DNA of 64,000 nucleotides, taken from positions 403,951,038 to 404,015,037 of the forward strand of contig CAKMRJ010001112.1 in the NCBI GenBank assembly GCA_928212115.1, written 5' to 3'. The DNA comes from Lactuca virosa (lineage: Eukaryota > Streptophyta > Magnoliopsida > Asterales > Asteraceae). Each line of letters starts with the position of its first letter. Positions within the stretch are counted from its first letter, which is position 1. This document shows, in pieces, positions 1-13,173 of the stretch. The notes under the pieces are model-generated. The model was not told where the DNA came from. It saw only the letters and a list, made by a program, of their open reading frames with translations, and made no database searches. The position numbers and the translations under genes are program-made.

Positions 1-1
1 T

Positions 2-495
2 TTCAAGTACAGACATGATGTGGTTCGGGATGTTCTCTTTGATGCTTGTCGGCGTGCTGGTATTTCTGTGAAGAAAGAAACGCCGGTGAACTTTTTGACA
101 GACCCGCAGGATGGAAGGTCCACACTTAGACCGACTGACATTTTGGTCTTTGGATGGATAGGAGGGAAGCATGCGTGTGTGGATCTTACTGGGGTCTCTC
201 CTTTCGTTGGTTTGGGGAGCGGGGGTTTCACAGCAGGGCATGCCGCTGCGTGCAATGGTAAAGCACGAGAATGCATTATAGAAAATCAACATGTGTTTGT
301 ACCTTTTGCATTCGATACATTTGGTTTTCTCGCACCAGGGCGGTGGAGCTCCTCAATAGAGTCCAACGGGTCATGCATTCTAATGTCATATCTCCTAGAT
401 CCACAAATGTTGTTTTCAAAAGAATTGGTTTTGCCATCCAGAAAGGGCTAGCGGCGCGGCTTGTTGCCCGTTTGCCTTCAATCGATATGTATTGA
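2..495 (+). pseudogene. Broken retroelement-associated domain, truncated by window edge
   Basis: The reading frame is already open at base 2 (FKYRHDVVRD...), so the domain begins outside the window. It continues to about base 335 in one frame (RPTDILVFGWIGG, KHACVDLTGVSP, HVFVPFAFDTFGFLAP) and then resumes in the next frame (RAVELLNRVQRVMHS, VVFKRIGFAIQKGL) to a stop at 493-495. At least one frameshift near 335-340 therefore breaks it. A second small lesion near 250-265 is likely, because the spacing there looks shortened. I recognise the sequence as a C-terminal block that recurs many times in plant genomes, usually annotated as retrotransposon or reverse-transcriptase-like protein. I cannot name the superfamily from sequence alone. 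No active function is expected. Confidence 0.5.
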
Positions 496-1229
496 ACTAT
501 TAAAAAAAAACCAACCAAGTAAACATCAGCAGTGTCAATCACTAGCCAACGACTTTGAATTTTTCCTTGATCTTATCAATGTTGTTGAATGCTTTGAATG
601 TTGAATTAAAGAGGAATAATCATATCGTTTTTTCTCCTGGTATGTATAATTACACATTTATCCTTTGCACGTACGGTAATTTGATTTTAGTTCCAATTTC
701 AAGGTTTATTATTGCATAGGGTTTATCCATGAGTTGGATATTGAAACCCAAAATCACCCGTTGGAGTTGAAATTGTGAAACCAAGAAAGACAAAACTTTG
801 GTTCACGGGACTTATTGGATCCATGGAAGGTCAAATCTTTGTCAATACATCTAATTTTTTTTTAGCAAATTTGGGTTCTGTTATAGTGATTACCACCGAA
901 TTTGAATGATTACGTCGACAAAAGTTTGGGACTGAATTTGTTATAAGACTAAAAAAAAAAAAAAAATTCTACAGGGATCTATAATTTGTACGTCAATATA
1001 TTTTGTAATTTGACTTTGTAGCCATATTGCTTCTTATCCTATATCACTAAATCGATTTTTAGCTTTCATCTTTATAGCAATTTGATTTCTTTATAGTTTG
1101 CATTTATGAGCAGAAAATGCGAGTGAAAAAAAAAAAAAAAAAAAAGGTTAAGTATTTCTGAGGTTTCTTGAAGGGGATGAAGGAAGCGTAAGCGGAACAT
1201 GAAGGTAAGACAGACACATAGGTCTTGAA
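496..1229. other. AT-rich intergenic stretch, no gene seen
   Basis: No coding region or structured repeat is recognisable. There are poly-A runs near 950-965 and 1125-1145. The left half directly follows the broken retroelement block and may be its 3' tail. Confidence 0.4.
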
Positions 1230-1235
1230 CAAACC

Positions 1236-1843
1236 TAGGGTGTTCGTTGGATGATCGGTTCGATCCGATCCATTAAGTAAATTCAAATTGATTTCGGTTT
1301 TCAAAATATGGATCCAAATAGTCCAAACTAAATTCAAATCCGATCCGATCCGATCCAATTACAATTCGGTTGGATCGGTTTTTATAATTCGGTTTTCAAA
1401 AACCATAACATTTTAAAAGGACATAGAATTTTAATATGATCTAATTTTACAGAAGAAGCAAAAACAAATTATTTACTTGTGATTTAAAATTTATAAACAC
1501 ACCATTAAGAAGGCATATTATAGTTTATTACTTAATATATAATTTTTTTTTTAGAGAAAGTACATATTAATGTCTTTTATTAGGTAAATTTTTTTGAACT
1601 TATTAAAAAAAATTATAAATTAATAAATAATTATAGATATATTGAAAATAAATACAAAACAAATGTTTTCTTGTTTTTTTTTGGACTATTCGGTTTTTCT
1701 TTTATAACCAAACCAATCCGAAATCCAAATAATAATTCGGTTTTGTTGAAAACCAATCCAAAATCCGAATATCCGAACCAAATAGTCCAATCCAAATTGT
1801 CCAATTGGACAATTCGGTTTTATCCAAATAGTGAACAGCCCTA
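1236..1843. mobile_element. hAT-like non-autonomous element (MITE), 608 bp
   Basis: The ends are inverted: the left begins TAGGGTGTTCG and the right, read in reverse, begins TAGGGCTGTTC. Both ends carry many copies of TTCGGTTTT and GATCCGATCC words in opposite orientations, the usual look of short hAT-derived elements. A perfect 6-bp direct repeat CAAACC flanks it (1230-1235 and 1844-1849). hAT elements normally make 8 bp, so the superfamily is an inference. There is no coding capacity. The interior (about 1400-1670) is extremely AT-rich. Confidence 0.6.
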
Positions 1844-1849
1844 CAAACC

Positions 1850-3713
1850 ACCCCATGAAACCAACTCCTACAAGCTCAATTGGATAATCTCTTCACCAAA
1901 TTATTTCCTTTACTCAAGTGCACACTTTATCAGCACAATCAATCACTTGAATTCCAAGTAATATACAATAAGAAAAAGGGTAGCATATGATTTTATAAAA
2001 TAAGAAAAAAAAAACAAACAAAAAAAACCGCAATTTCATTAGACAGAACAAAATGACAAATAGACTATATAATATTCTATTTCACAAATCGGTGTTCAAC
2101 AACTTCATTGCTAAAAAACACAATTGTCATCTAATTGTCTTTTGAAAAAATTGTTAATAAAACCCTACAATCAAAATATCCCAACTATAAACCTGATTTC
2201 AAGTTTTAACAATAAATAATCACTAATTGTTAACCCTAATTCCCTAACTAAACAAACATACTTGCTAATTTCTAATTTTTCAAGTTTCAACATAATGTCA
2301 ATAATAAAAATTTAAAATAACCTAACAATAAATAATAGGAATAAGATTGAGTTAACTTACTTGCTTCATTGTGCAATGTAACTATGTGAGCGTGAAACTT
2401 GTTGATCGGAGACGGTCATCAAACGCCGTCGGCAAGCGGCAACAGTGAATGACGGATTAGCAACAGCAACTCAGAGAAGGCAGCAGGGGATGATCGATCG
2501 GCCTTTTGTTTTCATGTTTTTTTTTATCAAATGAGTACAAGATTTGGACATTAGGCTATTTTTTATTTCATTAAAAGACGGGGTACATTTTGGGCTATTT
2601 TAAAAAAGTTGACTATTAAATTTGGACTTCAAATATTTTGGATTTATAATCTAAGGTAACCCATATTTTTACCGAGGTAGCACCGCAATATAAAAAAATA
2701 TACGAAAAATAAGAAGCTCCTAGATGAAATTTGAGGGGTCATACGGGCTACCCTGTGCACCCATATGAATCCGTCCCTGGTTTAATAATTCCTTAATATT
2801 GCAAGAGAAAGCTAACAAACAATTTATGATGAGTAATCCCTTCATAGTCGAGGCGCGATTAAGCATCGAAAAGTTACAAGATGCTTGTAATCACCTTCCA
2901 ATGAGACAATCCACATAATCACAATTCACAATCTAACATGTGTTTTATGATATAATCTTATTCAAAAACTATTCATGTAACATTTCGTTTAGTTACTTTG
3001 CATTTATCATTACAAATAATTATATTAGAAACAATGTAATACATAAAAGTTAAATCGGTAAATAAATAAAATAACTTTTATATATTCAATCTAAAGCAAT
3101 GAATTTTGTAATCAAGTGGTATATGACAAAAACAAGTTCACTGCAAATAGATTACAAAATTATAATCCAAATCGTCATCATCGTCTCAAACGTTATAACA
3201 AACACTTGTATGTTGAAAACAAGTTCACGACAGATGGATTTCAACATTTTGATCTTTCCATATTTTAATGTAAACTTGAAGCCAATAACATTCATTTTGC
3301 TCGGCAAAAACTACATTAAGTATAATATAACATCATTGGATATACGTGAGGTACTACATTTTTCACAACATTGAAAAAAAATATGGACTACCGACTTAAA
3401 ATATAATTTATCAACCATCATAACTGAATAACCATATCAAGAAAATAAGTGTAATATATCTATTGAATAATTTGGATTATAAAAGTTAAAGTCGGATAGA
3501 TCTGGCATGATTTGATTTCTCCATAACAAGAATAATTGTGCATACATTTTGAGCAAAGCTAAGTTGTATGTAAGAGGGAAAATCATTTTGGTTCCCTAAA
3601 CAGATGTTGATATAATGACTTGTACTTGATGCATGAAAAGTTATTACATTACTTTAAAATCCAATAAAAACCCATAACAAAAATACAGTATCCGATAAAT
3701 AAAACCATGAAAT
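1850..3713. other. Intergenic, no gene recognised
   Basis: AT-rich sequence with a short GC-richer patch at 2390-2510 (GACGGTCATCAAACGCCGTC and neighbours) that resembles leader sequence seen inside plant DNA transposons. No splice-supported reading frame or family match was seen. Confidence 0.35.
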
Positions 3714-5171
3714 TTATGATGCAGCAGAGAGTTGTTTCAGTTTGGCTTGCAACACCATTCCTGCCTCATCCGCTATGCTTTTCTTCTTGCTTGCAACCTT
3801 CATAAAAAATAATAATAATCACAAAACAACAACTTATTTTACTCTTATTACCAATATAGGCAATTACAAGTTTTAGGTTTACATATTGTTGTTGCCTATT
3901 TACTATTAGTGAAGAAATGCAAAAACACGAGATTTATTGAAAGAAAACATACCTCTAAAAGTTGGTCATAATTTGATTTCAGCAGGTTGATTTTACGTTC
4001 ACAATAATCCTTCCCTTCTTCCATTGTTTTCTATTCACACACATACACATACAATGATACAAATAAAGATAATGAGAGAAAATGTTATATTGAGAAATGA
4101 TAACACAAAAAGATGTTTTATGCAGTCTGTCTCTATTAACATAAAGAGAAGAGAGATTCAAATGAGGGGTTATTTTCCATCAAAGGTGAGCATGTTGGAA
4201 AGACAAAAAAAAAAAAAAAAAAAAATGTTCCAAAGATAAGATTTTTTGTATTACCGATTATTACCCTGATAAAATTACCAAAATTACACAAAATACCATT
4301 ATTGATGGTTGTGTAAAATCCTAGTTTGAACGATGAACAAACTTTTCATTTACAAAACCATCCAACTTTACATTTCGAAAAGGCCAAAAATGTAAGCATT
4401 ATATTATCTTCTTCCTCGGCTTTCTTCTTCAAGTTCAAATATTCAAAATCAATCTAGATGCTGCTTCTATAGATTATATATACTTTCACAAATATTGCAA
4501 GTTGTAGTTTTGATTACAAAAAGTCATGTAAAGTTTTAGGTTTTCTATTTTTCTTGCTCACTCGTTCTCGGATTGGAGATGTGAGTCTTTGTAGCCTGGA
4601 TTCGATCCCAAAACTAGAAGCATGAAGCATAGACATATAAAATTGGAATCCCTCTCTTCTCAATCAGAGTAAAAATGTTTCCAAATAGAACATCAAAATC
4701 TACATTAACCCTAGAGCAATTGCTACTAATAGGAATATTATTGGCGTTCTATTTGCAAAACCAAACCACGATACGAACCTCAATGAAATATCCAGTACCA
4801 ACGTCAACGAGAACTTTTTCAGCGTCATCGAGGGTGCCAGGAACATAGAGGGAAGCTGTTAAAGGAACCAACATTTTCTTTCCTGTAACATGGAGAACGA
4901 ATTAAGAGCACTGAACTAACAAAACTTCACAAAGAGAAACAGGTGCGTATAGGGTGATATGAAGACCTTGAGGTCGGATGGAGAGATCTTGAAGAGCTAT
5001 GGAAGCGAGATCGAGACGAGTAGTGGCGGTACGGATGTTAGTGAGGCTGTCTTGAAGAAGATTGACTTCTAGATCGGTCTGTTCTTTGATTGCTTTCAGC
5101 TGTTCGACGCTCATCTTCTCCAACTCCGGTATCCTCCCTGCGACTGCTCCTCCTCCTCCTCTCGACGCCAT
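3714..5171 (-). CDS. PFD5: Prefoldin subunit 5
   Basis: Beta-type subunit of the hexameric prefoldin co-chaperone, which hands unfolded actin and tubulin to the cytosolic chaperonin CCT. Four exons join in frame with GT-AG introns: 5171-4967, 4882-4779, 4030-3953 and 3797-3714, giving 156 residues against about 150 for the family. The N-terminal helix carries [20 protein letters not shown], followed by [13 protein letters not shown]; the central beta-hairpin region reads [20 protein letters not shown] and DVGTGYFIE. The C-terminal helix reads [16 protein letters not shown], then [16 protein letters not shown] and stop. This is the beta-prefoldin layout of two coiled-coil helices around a hairpin. 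The glycine-rich stretch at residues 5-8 is probably lineage-specific. The first-exon splice is phase 1 and restores the conserved PQGKKML junction. No disruption was seen, so the gene looks functional. Confidence 0.93.
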
Positions 5172-5392
5172 TTTTTATGTTTTCTCCAAAACCCTCTCTC
5201 TAATCACGCCTAATATTTTCTACAAAAACCCTTGCAACAGACACAATTTTTGTGACACAACTACTTTGATCGATGAAAAAATTGTGTTGTAGATTTTATT
5301 AGGGCTAACAAAGTAAACTTCACAATGGCCCGGCTAATATCTGATTTAACTATACTATCTTTTTATTTATTATTATATTTTTTTAAATTGTA

Positions 5393-6674
5393 GAGTAAAT
5401 TACACGAATCGTCCCTCGTCCAGGTGACAAAAAACACGTTCAATCCCTATTTTCAAAAATTAACTCGGATCGTCCCTCATTCAGTCATTTGGTTAAAAGT
5501 TGCACATGTCATCCCTCGTTAGTTTAAATTTACACGTTTCATCCCTTACGAGACATGAAATGACTATTTTGCCCTTTTTATTTTATTTTTGATTTATTTT
5601 ATTTTTCTTACAATTAATAACAATATACAAAATAAAATAAAAACCTCATCCCTCCCACCTTATCTAACCCCTTCCCTTCTAAACCTACTTTCCCCTAAAG
5701 CAAAATCATCACCACCACCGGACAACTGAGCACCACCATTGACCACCGCCGGACCACCACACACCACAGTTGACTGCACTTCTTTTTCTTTCAAAAACAC
5801 CGTTGATAAACCCTTATTCCCCCTTCTTCCCAAGGGTCCTTAAGCCACCACCATCGGCCACCAAGCCTTGTAGAAACACCAGCCGAAGGAAGAGAGACGG
5901 AAACACCAGCCATCACCACCTGTTCACAGATCTACACTCCAGGCGGTGTTAGATTTGATTTTTTCCAAAGAGGTGAGTAATGGCAGACTCGATTTCTTCA
6001 AGGTAGAAACTCTGTCGAGTTTGATTCAACACAAAACCCTCTCATATTACTCCGGCGGAATGTACCTCCGATCTAAGGTTTCAAACGGAGATAGAGGCGA
6101 ACAAAAAAGTAGATTCATTCTTCAGTTTCTGTCAGGAGAGGGGTGAGGGAGAAGACGGTGATGGTTGTGCGCAGATGAAGGAGGTGGTGGTTTCGAACGC
6201 AGATGGAGGCGGCGATGGTTGCTACAATGATGGTAGAGAAAGAAAGAGAAGAGATGTGTGGTTGTGGTTTCCGGAAACTTTATGGTTGTCGGCGACTTCG
6301 TGAATGGTGTGCAGATCTTAGACGGTGGTGGACAGGCGGCGAACGGAGAAGCAGAGATGGAGCGGTGGATGGTGGTCTTCATCTGGAGACCTGGTTTCAA
6401 TGAGGTAGAAGGAAAAGGGGGAAAACGAAGGGGAAGGGGGAGTCGTGAGGCCTGGGTGATTGGTAGGGTATTTTTTTTCTAAATCTAAAAAATGATAAAC
6501 ACATATTAAAAATTTTAAAAAGAAATTATTAAGGGTAAAAATGTCATTTTATGTCCACAGGGACGACCCGAGTGAAAAAATTATTATACAGAGACGATCC
6601 GAGTTAATTTTTGAAAATAGGGACTGAACGTGCTTTTTGGCACCTGGACGAGGGACGATTCGTGTAATTTACTC
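5393..6674. mobile_element. Mutator-like (MULE) non-autonomous element, 1,282 bp
   Basis: The termini are inverted repeats of roughly 85 bp starting GAGTAAATTACACGAATCG on both ends. A perfect 9-bp target duplication TAAATTGTA sits at 5384-5392 and 6675-6683, the size expected of Mutator-like elements. The interior (about 5640-6470) is much richer in G and C than its surroundings. It contains CACCACCGG-type words on the left and GGTGGT/GGCGGCG words on the right. Short open frames exist in both directions but none has a recognisable domain. The interior could be captured host sequence (Pack-MULE) or family-specific filler. It lies about 220 bp upstream of the PFD5 start, so it could affect that promoter. 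Confidence 0.8.
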
Positions 6675-6683
6675 TAAATTGTA

Positions 6684-8136
6684 GAAGAAGTTACTATCCC
6701 AAGTTACTAATTCGTCTATGTCTACATTAAAATCCGAGACTTCTAGTCTAAGAGTCAAAGTAACAAATGGGGTTAGTCTCACATTGGCTTTTATTTTTTA
6801 AATAATCTCTATTTTTATAAAACTCTATCCAATCATTATTATTTGTTGTTGCAGGTTTTTTTGTTTTGAATAGATCATTATCTTTCTTTTTTGTTCTTAA
6901 GGACTTATTTCTTATCGAAGAAAACGAATATATCAAAATTTATAATATTTTATTCATTATAAATAAACACTTATATCAATATTATCGGTACTTCTTTATA
7001 ACGAAAGATTACACAACAGTTTGTATATGTACATGTGAATTTTGGCTTAATAAGTGTAGCTTGTGGGTTACATGGTTAGTGAAAAATGTTTCCAAGTGGA
7101 TTCATCAAAGGTTGGATGTCTTGGAGAACAAAAGAAAACTTTTTTCAAAAATGAACGGAGTTGTTATGTAATACATTGTTCGTATTTTTGTGAGGTAAAA
7201 CTCAAAATCTTTGCTGACCACGAGCGCTTAAACATGATTTGACCAAAAGGAGTTATATTTAAGGATGAATTTGTAATGTTGCATAATATATGTGAACCTT
7301 ATATATTTATTCAGATTGTGAATGCCAACGATTGAACTTTTGAAAAAACATTATTATAAATATATTGGTATAGATGTCTATTTATAAATAACAAAAGAAT
7401 ATATTTGATATGTTCAGTTTTGAATTTGATATTATGATACAATAAATTTGAAAATATGGGTGGTTTTTTTAAAAAACAATGTATAAATATATTAGTATAG
7501 ATGTCTTGAATTGAATATGTATATGGAGGGGCTTCCAAATTTGACGTAGGCATTCAATATCAAAATCCTTTTAAACAATGACACAACTTCGATGTGCTTT
7601 ACGAATCCTCAATTTTTTTGAATTGAGTTTCTCTTCTTACAAGACCATACAATACATTCATTTCATCATATTATACCATAACAGTGTCATCCAAATATAA
7701 AACAATTATATAGTTTTTCTAGTAAACATTCAACTAAAGTGCATAGGTTTTAACTGTCAAGTATAGACTATTGAGGAAACAAATCAGTTGAAATTGATTA
7801 TCTTGTAACTTCAACATGAATGCAACGTTGTCGTTACTATCATTATCAATACCAATACCTCTAGAATTGGTAACAACGATGCCAAAAACTGACTTAAGAA
7901 TTTAAGATCCAATACACATGACTAAAGAGAAAAATGATGTTCTCAAAGTAAGTTCCATGAAAAAGCTAAGGTAGGTAGCTAACCAACTACAGCATATTAT
8001 AAAGAGATTATAATATAAACTAACAAGTAACAAACAATACAATTGTCACAAATCATATTATTTATGGTCTGGTGTTTTTCAGTTTTCACACAATAGTAAA
8101 AGATAAAACCATCCATCAATTCATTCATCATCCGAG
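6684..8136. other. Intergenic and 3' flank of the RING gene
   Basis: AT-rich sequence with no recognised gene. Two short blocks at about 7345-7375 and 7480-7505 share the words TATAAATATATT, GGTATAGATGTCT and TAGTATAGATGTCT. They may be remnants of one small repeat. The part adjoining 8136 should be the 3' UTR of the RING gene. Confidence 0.35.
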
Positions 8137-10993
8137 TCAACAACTTGGGGTTCCCGTTCCGGATGATGTTGACACCTCCGTGCTGCAAACAGGGCACACC
8201 TGCACCACAAATAATAATAGTACAACTGTCTTCTTAATAATAATAATAAAAAAATGGGGAAATTAAACTTTCCATAAGAAAATTTCCAACATTTTACAAA
8301 ACTAGACTTACAAGTTGACATATGATATTGAGTATATGACATACCTTGTTGATTTGTAACCAGTTGGTTATGCATTCAGAATGGTAAGAGTGTTTACAAG
8401 ACAGCAAGATCAAGTTTTCCCCATCTTCATAATCCAACCGACAAATAACACATCTGCAATCAAAATTAATAAACAAACAAATAGTATCAGAATAAATAAA
8501 ATAAACCCTGACTCATGAAAAAAAAAATACAAGAGTTTGTTTGTTGTGTTTTACGTATCACTGCTTCCGTTTTGATTATTCTGGATCTTGTATACTACTG
8601 AGCGCAAAGAAGAAATTGAATCAGCAGAGAGCCCTCTACTTTCTGTCCCCACCACTTCACCAAGTGCAAGTAATTCCTAAAACAATTTACATATTCAGAT
8701 AAAATGTTAAGGAGGTCATTTATGTCTTTTGCACATACACTTGTACAGGAGATCGAGAGCTTGCAAATTTTATCCCATTTATACCAACCAGTCCAAGTTT
8801 TCCAAGACTGTTTTCAATGACAAAGGAAGAGGGCATTTATGTCTTTTGCACAAACAAGAGCAAGTCCTTGTGTAACAAATGGAATTATTATAAGTAGAAT
8901 ACAAATTATTACCTCATATGATAGTTCATCTGGGTCAACATCATCCCATGTACCCTAGAAAACAAAACATACATTTTTATAAACCAAAACATAATTAACA
9001 TACCAAACTTAATTTTAGAAAATAAAATTCTAATTTAATGGTGGAATGAATCAGACAAAAGGAACAGCTTTTTTACCATTCCATATACCAAACACTAAAG
9101 AAGTTGGATTCCATATATACTTTCATATTGTATTTTACTATTTTACGGGAAGCCACTTTTTTAACTTTCATCACTTTATCAATTTAGCCACTTTATTATT
9201 TTCTACAACTATTTTTCAGGGTTCCTGATTTTAATATCAACACAAAATACAGAAAAGCATAGTGTAGTTCATCATTTTATAAACACCAAACTGTTTTTTA
9301 TAGATTTAACCATTGAACAATCACTATAACAATCAACAAAAAATAATACTTCAGTGGTTTATACAATAAAAATAATAGTTCCTGGTAAACAAGGAAAGCT
9401 GCTTTTTTATAATCGTAAAAAGAATATAATGGCTTAATCGCTAAAGAAAATAATTAAATGGATAAATCAATTAAACGATGAAAATACATCGTGTTTTTTC
9501 TGTATCACCCTTGCTTTTATACTGTAGAGTGTAGATGCCTCAGATTCAGTTTCTTAATTCAGTTAGTCTAGGATTTTAAATTTTTTTTTCCTAATAAATA
9601 CACTCATAGTACATGATGAGGCTTTTGGATACTAGTTGCTGTGCTTATCATACTTGGAATTTGATCTTTTACACTTATATCATTCAACAGTAGTATAGTT
9701 ATTATCACAACAAGAAAACGGATAAATTACTTAAAGGGGATATTGTAACATGTTAGATTGTTAAATCTATATGCATTAGTATTATCACTGTTAGCATTAC
9801 AAGTTTTAACTACTCTTCCAGAAATATCGTTGAAATCATCAGACAAGAAGAATCATATCTTCATGTTTTTGTTATTCATCTAAATAATAATTATGAACCA
9901 AAGGGCATAACAAATTATCACCTGAGAATTACCACCGTGATCATCAATATCATCATCTTCCTCTGTAACCACTGGCAATAAGCAAAGACTTTGTTAGACA
10001 TCTATGTTTTCCACTGAAAGGATATAAATCAATGTCGACATGACATGATCATAAAGATGGTAAAATAATAAGAAAATGAAATTCATGATAAGAGCTCACT
10101 TTCATGTATGCCAGTGAGGGCCAATAATCTAGCAGCCATTTCTTGATCTTCAGCATCTTGTAAAGCTCTTGCATATGACTCATCATCCGGGAAAGAAGCA
10201 GGATCTAATTCAACACCGTGGTTACTTCTATCCTCCTCTCCAGATCCAAGATCAAGATGAGCATGGACATCAAATGCATCTTCTTCTTCTTCATTGGCTT
10301 CAGAACCCTCATATTCACTGTTGTGATGATCAAATTCATCATCATCATCATCATGCACATAACTTCCTGTTTCCCAACTCTCATGGTCACTCCCATCGCC
10401 ATTCATTCTCAACATCATATATGCCCTTTCCTATTGAATCCAATCACAATTTCATAAGGAAAAAAATCTAACAGGAGATATCACATAAGAGAAAACCACA
10501 AACCCACAAAACTATCAAACAATCAATACCATAATGTTCTTATTTAAATTTAGGGTTCATGCACAGCACACTAAGACCGATGCTTGCATCTCGCCCCTAA
10601 ATACTAGTTTCAATTGAAGATTTGAAGCAAGAATCATACTAGAAACAATCAAGGCCAGAGTTCAGAATAATGAATTTCATACCCTCAAACTCCACCTAGT
10701 TTAAAACAAAGAACAAAAGACAAAGAACTTGCAATCCAAATAAAAATCAAACCTCAGACTACAGATACGAAGAGATATACCTGGTCTTGTAGTGTACGAG
10801 CGAGGGCAAGATCAGCGTCGACCTGACTTAGATTGGTAAAGGGAGTTCTAGGAGCCGCAGAAGGGCGGTTTGGATTGCCATTTTCTACAGCGACAGCAGG
10901 AATAAGGGAAGAATCAACAGGTGATTGAGTATTGCTGCTAGGGTTTTCATCGGTGTTGGCGATCTTGCTGCCTTGGTCTTTGGAGTTGTCCAT
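8137..10993 (-). CDS. RING-H2 E3 ubiquitin ligase, BIG BROTHER-like
   Basis: Seven exons join in frame: 10993-10781, 10430-10100, 9971-9922, 8954-8913, 8676-8555, 8453-8345 and 8199-8137, for 309 residues. The N-terminal half is low complexity: S/N/P-rich, then an acidic D/E/H stretch around residues 85-130. It also has a repeated motif, LALARTLQDQ near 65 and YARALQDAEDQEMAARLLAL near 170. Next comes the BIG BROTHER signature WDDVDPDELSYEELLALGE and VGTESRGLS (about 200-230). The RING-H2 finger has all eight ligands: C254, C257, C272, H274, H277, C280, C291, C294. BIG BROTHER proteins ubiquitinate substrates that limit organ growth; a role here is inferred from family only. All introns are GT-AG. 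Intron 3 (8955-9921, about 970 bp) is the longest. The short tail after CPVC (STEV...) is typical. It is not assigned to a specific Arabidopsis orthologue. Confidence 0.9.
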
Positions 10994-11820
10994 GAACTAG
11001 GGTTTTGAAGAAGCAAATTGTTAAGGTGAATGAAAGAGGCAATGAATCAAAAATTCTTTGGGACGATGATTGATTTCAGAGAGACAACAGGAAGAACACA
11101 ACAAGAGTACGCAAACGCAATCTCTTCACCGCAATCGAAAGCGATGATTATAGACAGAGAGATCGGTGTCGGTTAACCAACGGGTCAGGCTAACCTAACA
11201 GGTCAAGCAAATGGTCATTCCAATAAAAATTTGTGATATTTGAATTCAAAATTTTATGTAACAAGTAATTACATAAATTTTGTCCACTAATTTCTATTTG
11301 GATTCAAAAAAGACCAAAAATAAAAAAATAATTATAGATTCCATTTTTTTATTTTTTTAGTAATTACTTCATGATTTTCAAATCTATCAAAAAAATAAAT
11401 AAATATTACTGACATAGAAATAGATTTGATAGTGAATAAAAAAAAGTTATAAACCACTTAGGAACTACATTAGTAGTTATAAATTGTGAGCATAGATAAT
11501 TTGGCTGAAAATGGGGGTAGTGTTTTGTATTTACAGTTTAATAACTATAAATTCACAGTTAAGTTTAATAACTGTAATGATTTGGTGTTACTTACGGTTA
11601 AATTCATAGTGTCCATTTCAGCCTAGTAGTTTGTATTTACAATTTAGTAGTGAATTTGGTTCATAAGAGATTTATAACCTTATTTTATTCCTATTTGAAT
11701 ATCTCCCCCTAGTGAAATAATATATATATAATTATTATATATTTTAACAGAATGAAGAAAAAAAATAAAGTTTAATTACTACAAAACAAAAGTTGATGGA
11801 GCTAATGAAATTATAAGTAT
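10994..11820. other. Promoter side of the RING gene and intergenic DNA
   Basis: Bases 10994-11170 are richer in G and C and fit a 5' UTR/promoter for the minus-strand RING gene. The remainder is AT-rich without a recognised feature. Confidence 0.4.
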
Positions 11821-11821
11821 A

Positions 11822-12161
11822 CTAGGTTATAACCCGTGGAAACCACGGTAACTTGTTTAAAATTATTATATAAATAAATTGATAAAAATATAATAAATGT
11901 CAAAAAAGTTCAACGTATTATTGATTGTAAATAATTCTGATTTCTGAATAAATTTGTTACGTAAACTAAACATAATATTTTACTATAAATTTCGAAAATG
12001 TTATTATGAATAAGATTTTGTATTTTCAGAATTTTAATTGAAGTTGATTTGTTACCAAAAAAAAAAGAAAATGGTAAAAATCATAGAAAATTGTCACGTG
12101 TCAAAACGGAATGCTAGAAAATGAACATGTGGTATTTTTAGGTTTCATTTATTAGAATAGA
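11822..12161 (-). mobile_element. Short Helitron, 340 bp
   Basis: Read on the minus strand, the element starts TCTATTCTAATAAATG at 12161 and ends in CTAG at 11822. Just inside the end is the GC-rich hairpin CCGTGGTTTCCACGG. Host A (11821) and T (12162) flank it, as expected for insertion between A and T without target duplication. These are the diagnostic Helitron features (5' TC, 3' hairpin plus CTRR). It is far too short to encode Rep/helicase. Confidence 0.65.
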
Positions 12162-12267
12162 TAAAGGTAAAAGTAGATGTTTTGTCATGTTCAAAATCTT
12201 CAAAAAAAATGACTATTTTACAACGTAATATGCTATAAATGTCAGTTTCAAGAAAGTAAAATGTTAT

Positions 12268-12323
<56 letters not shown>

Positions 12324-13173
12324 CCACTTCATGTTCGAAATACCCATAGAGGGCCTTTTTACAAAGTAGGATGCTATAAATGATAGTTTCCAGAAGTAAA
12401 ATGTTATAACAGAAAATATTATTTTTCCACTCTATATTCGAGATCCTCACAAAAAAAACCATTTTAGAAAGTATAATACAATAAATTACAGTTTTCAGAA
12501 AGTAGAATGCTATAAAAGTTTTTCCTTATTTTCCAACTGATGTTGGAAATCTTTAAAAAATATATACATTACAAAATAGGATGCTACAAATATTCAAAAT
12601 CCTACAAAAACATGTTACATAGTTTATTCCTCACACTATTGTATTCCACTGTTTCAAGATGACTTTTATTTAGTTTGCAACCAAAAGCTAAATATGATGG
12701 TCTGAAAGGAACATAGTTTATGAGAGATCTTTAACAACCATGGTCACATGTAAGTCTAATCGTTATTAACAAATCTAATCCATAGCTGATGTTGGGCATA
12801 AGATTTGTTCCTTAAAAACTTCTCCTCAAGAGGGATCAATACCCTCGAGCCTTCAACAATTAAATTTTGGAAATGAAGCAAATGGTTGTGTGTATATGTA
12901 CTGTTGTGTGATTGATAAAAAATAAAAATGGTATGTACTTACAAACTGCTAAAAATGATGAAATATGGTCAAGAAAATAGAGTTGATTTAATCACTAAGT
13001 ACTAATTAGTCCATAGTCCTAGATACTCTTGAGTCAAGTGTCAAGTATGAATTTTGAACTTTAAATTTGAAAAGAAATTTATATTTGGTCTACAAAAGAA
13101 AAGGAATTCAATAACTATATATACCCTATAAGGGAATGCTCCTGTAGGTTCTTTACCAACTTAGCATTCTTAA
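12162..13173. repeat. AT-rich DNA with diverged short repeats and a (TA)n tract
   Basis: Between 12215 and 12600 the phrase ATGCTATAAATG, followed within about 15 bases by TTTC(A/C)AGAAAGTA(A)AATG, recurs at least four times at roughly 140-bp spacing, diverged. A (TA)n tract lies at 12270-12318. This looks like an old tandem repeat or transposon interior. No gene was seen. Confidence 0.4.

Noticed and set aside
1671..1961. 96-codon open frame
   Set aside because: It crosses the right end of the hAT-like element and has no domain; composition artefact.
4595..4615. tRNA B-box-like GGATTCGATCCC
   Set aside because: No A box, acceptor stem or anticodon arm could be laid out around it.
12145..12462. 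105-codon open frame on the minus strand
   Set aside because: It runs through the (TA)n tract and encodes alternating Ile-Tyr; low complexity.
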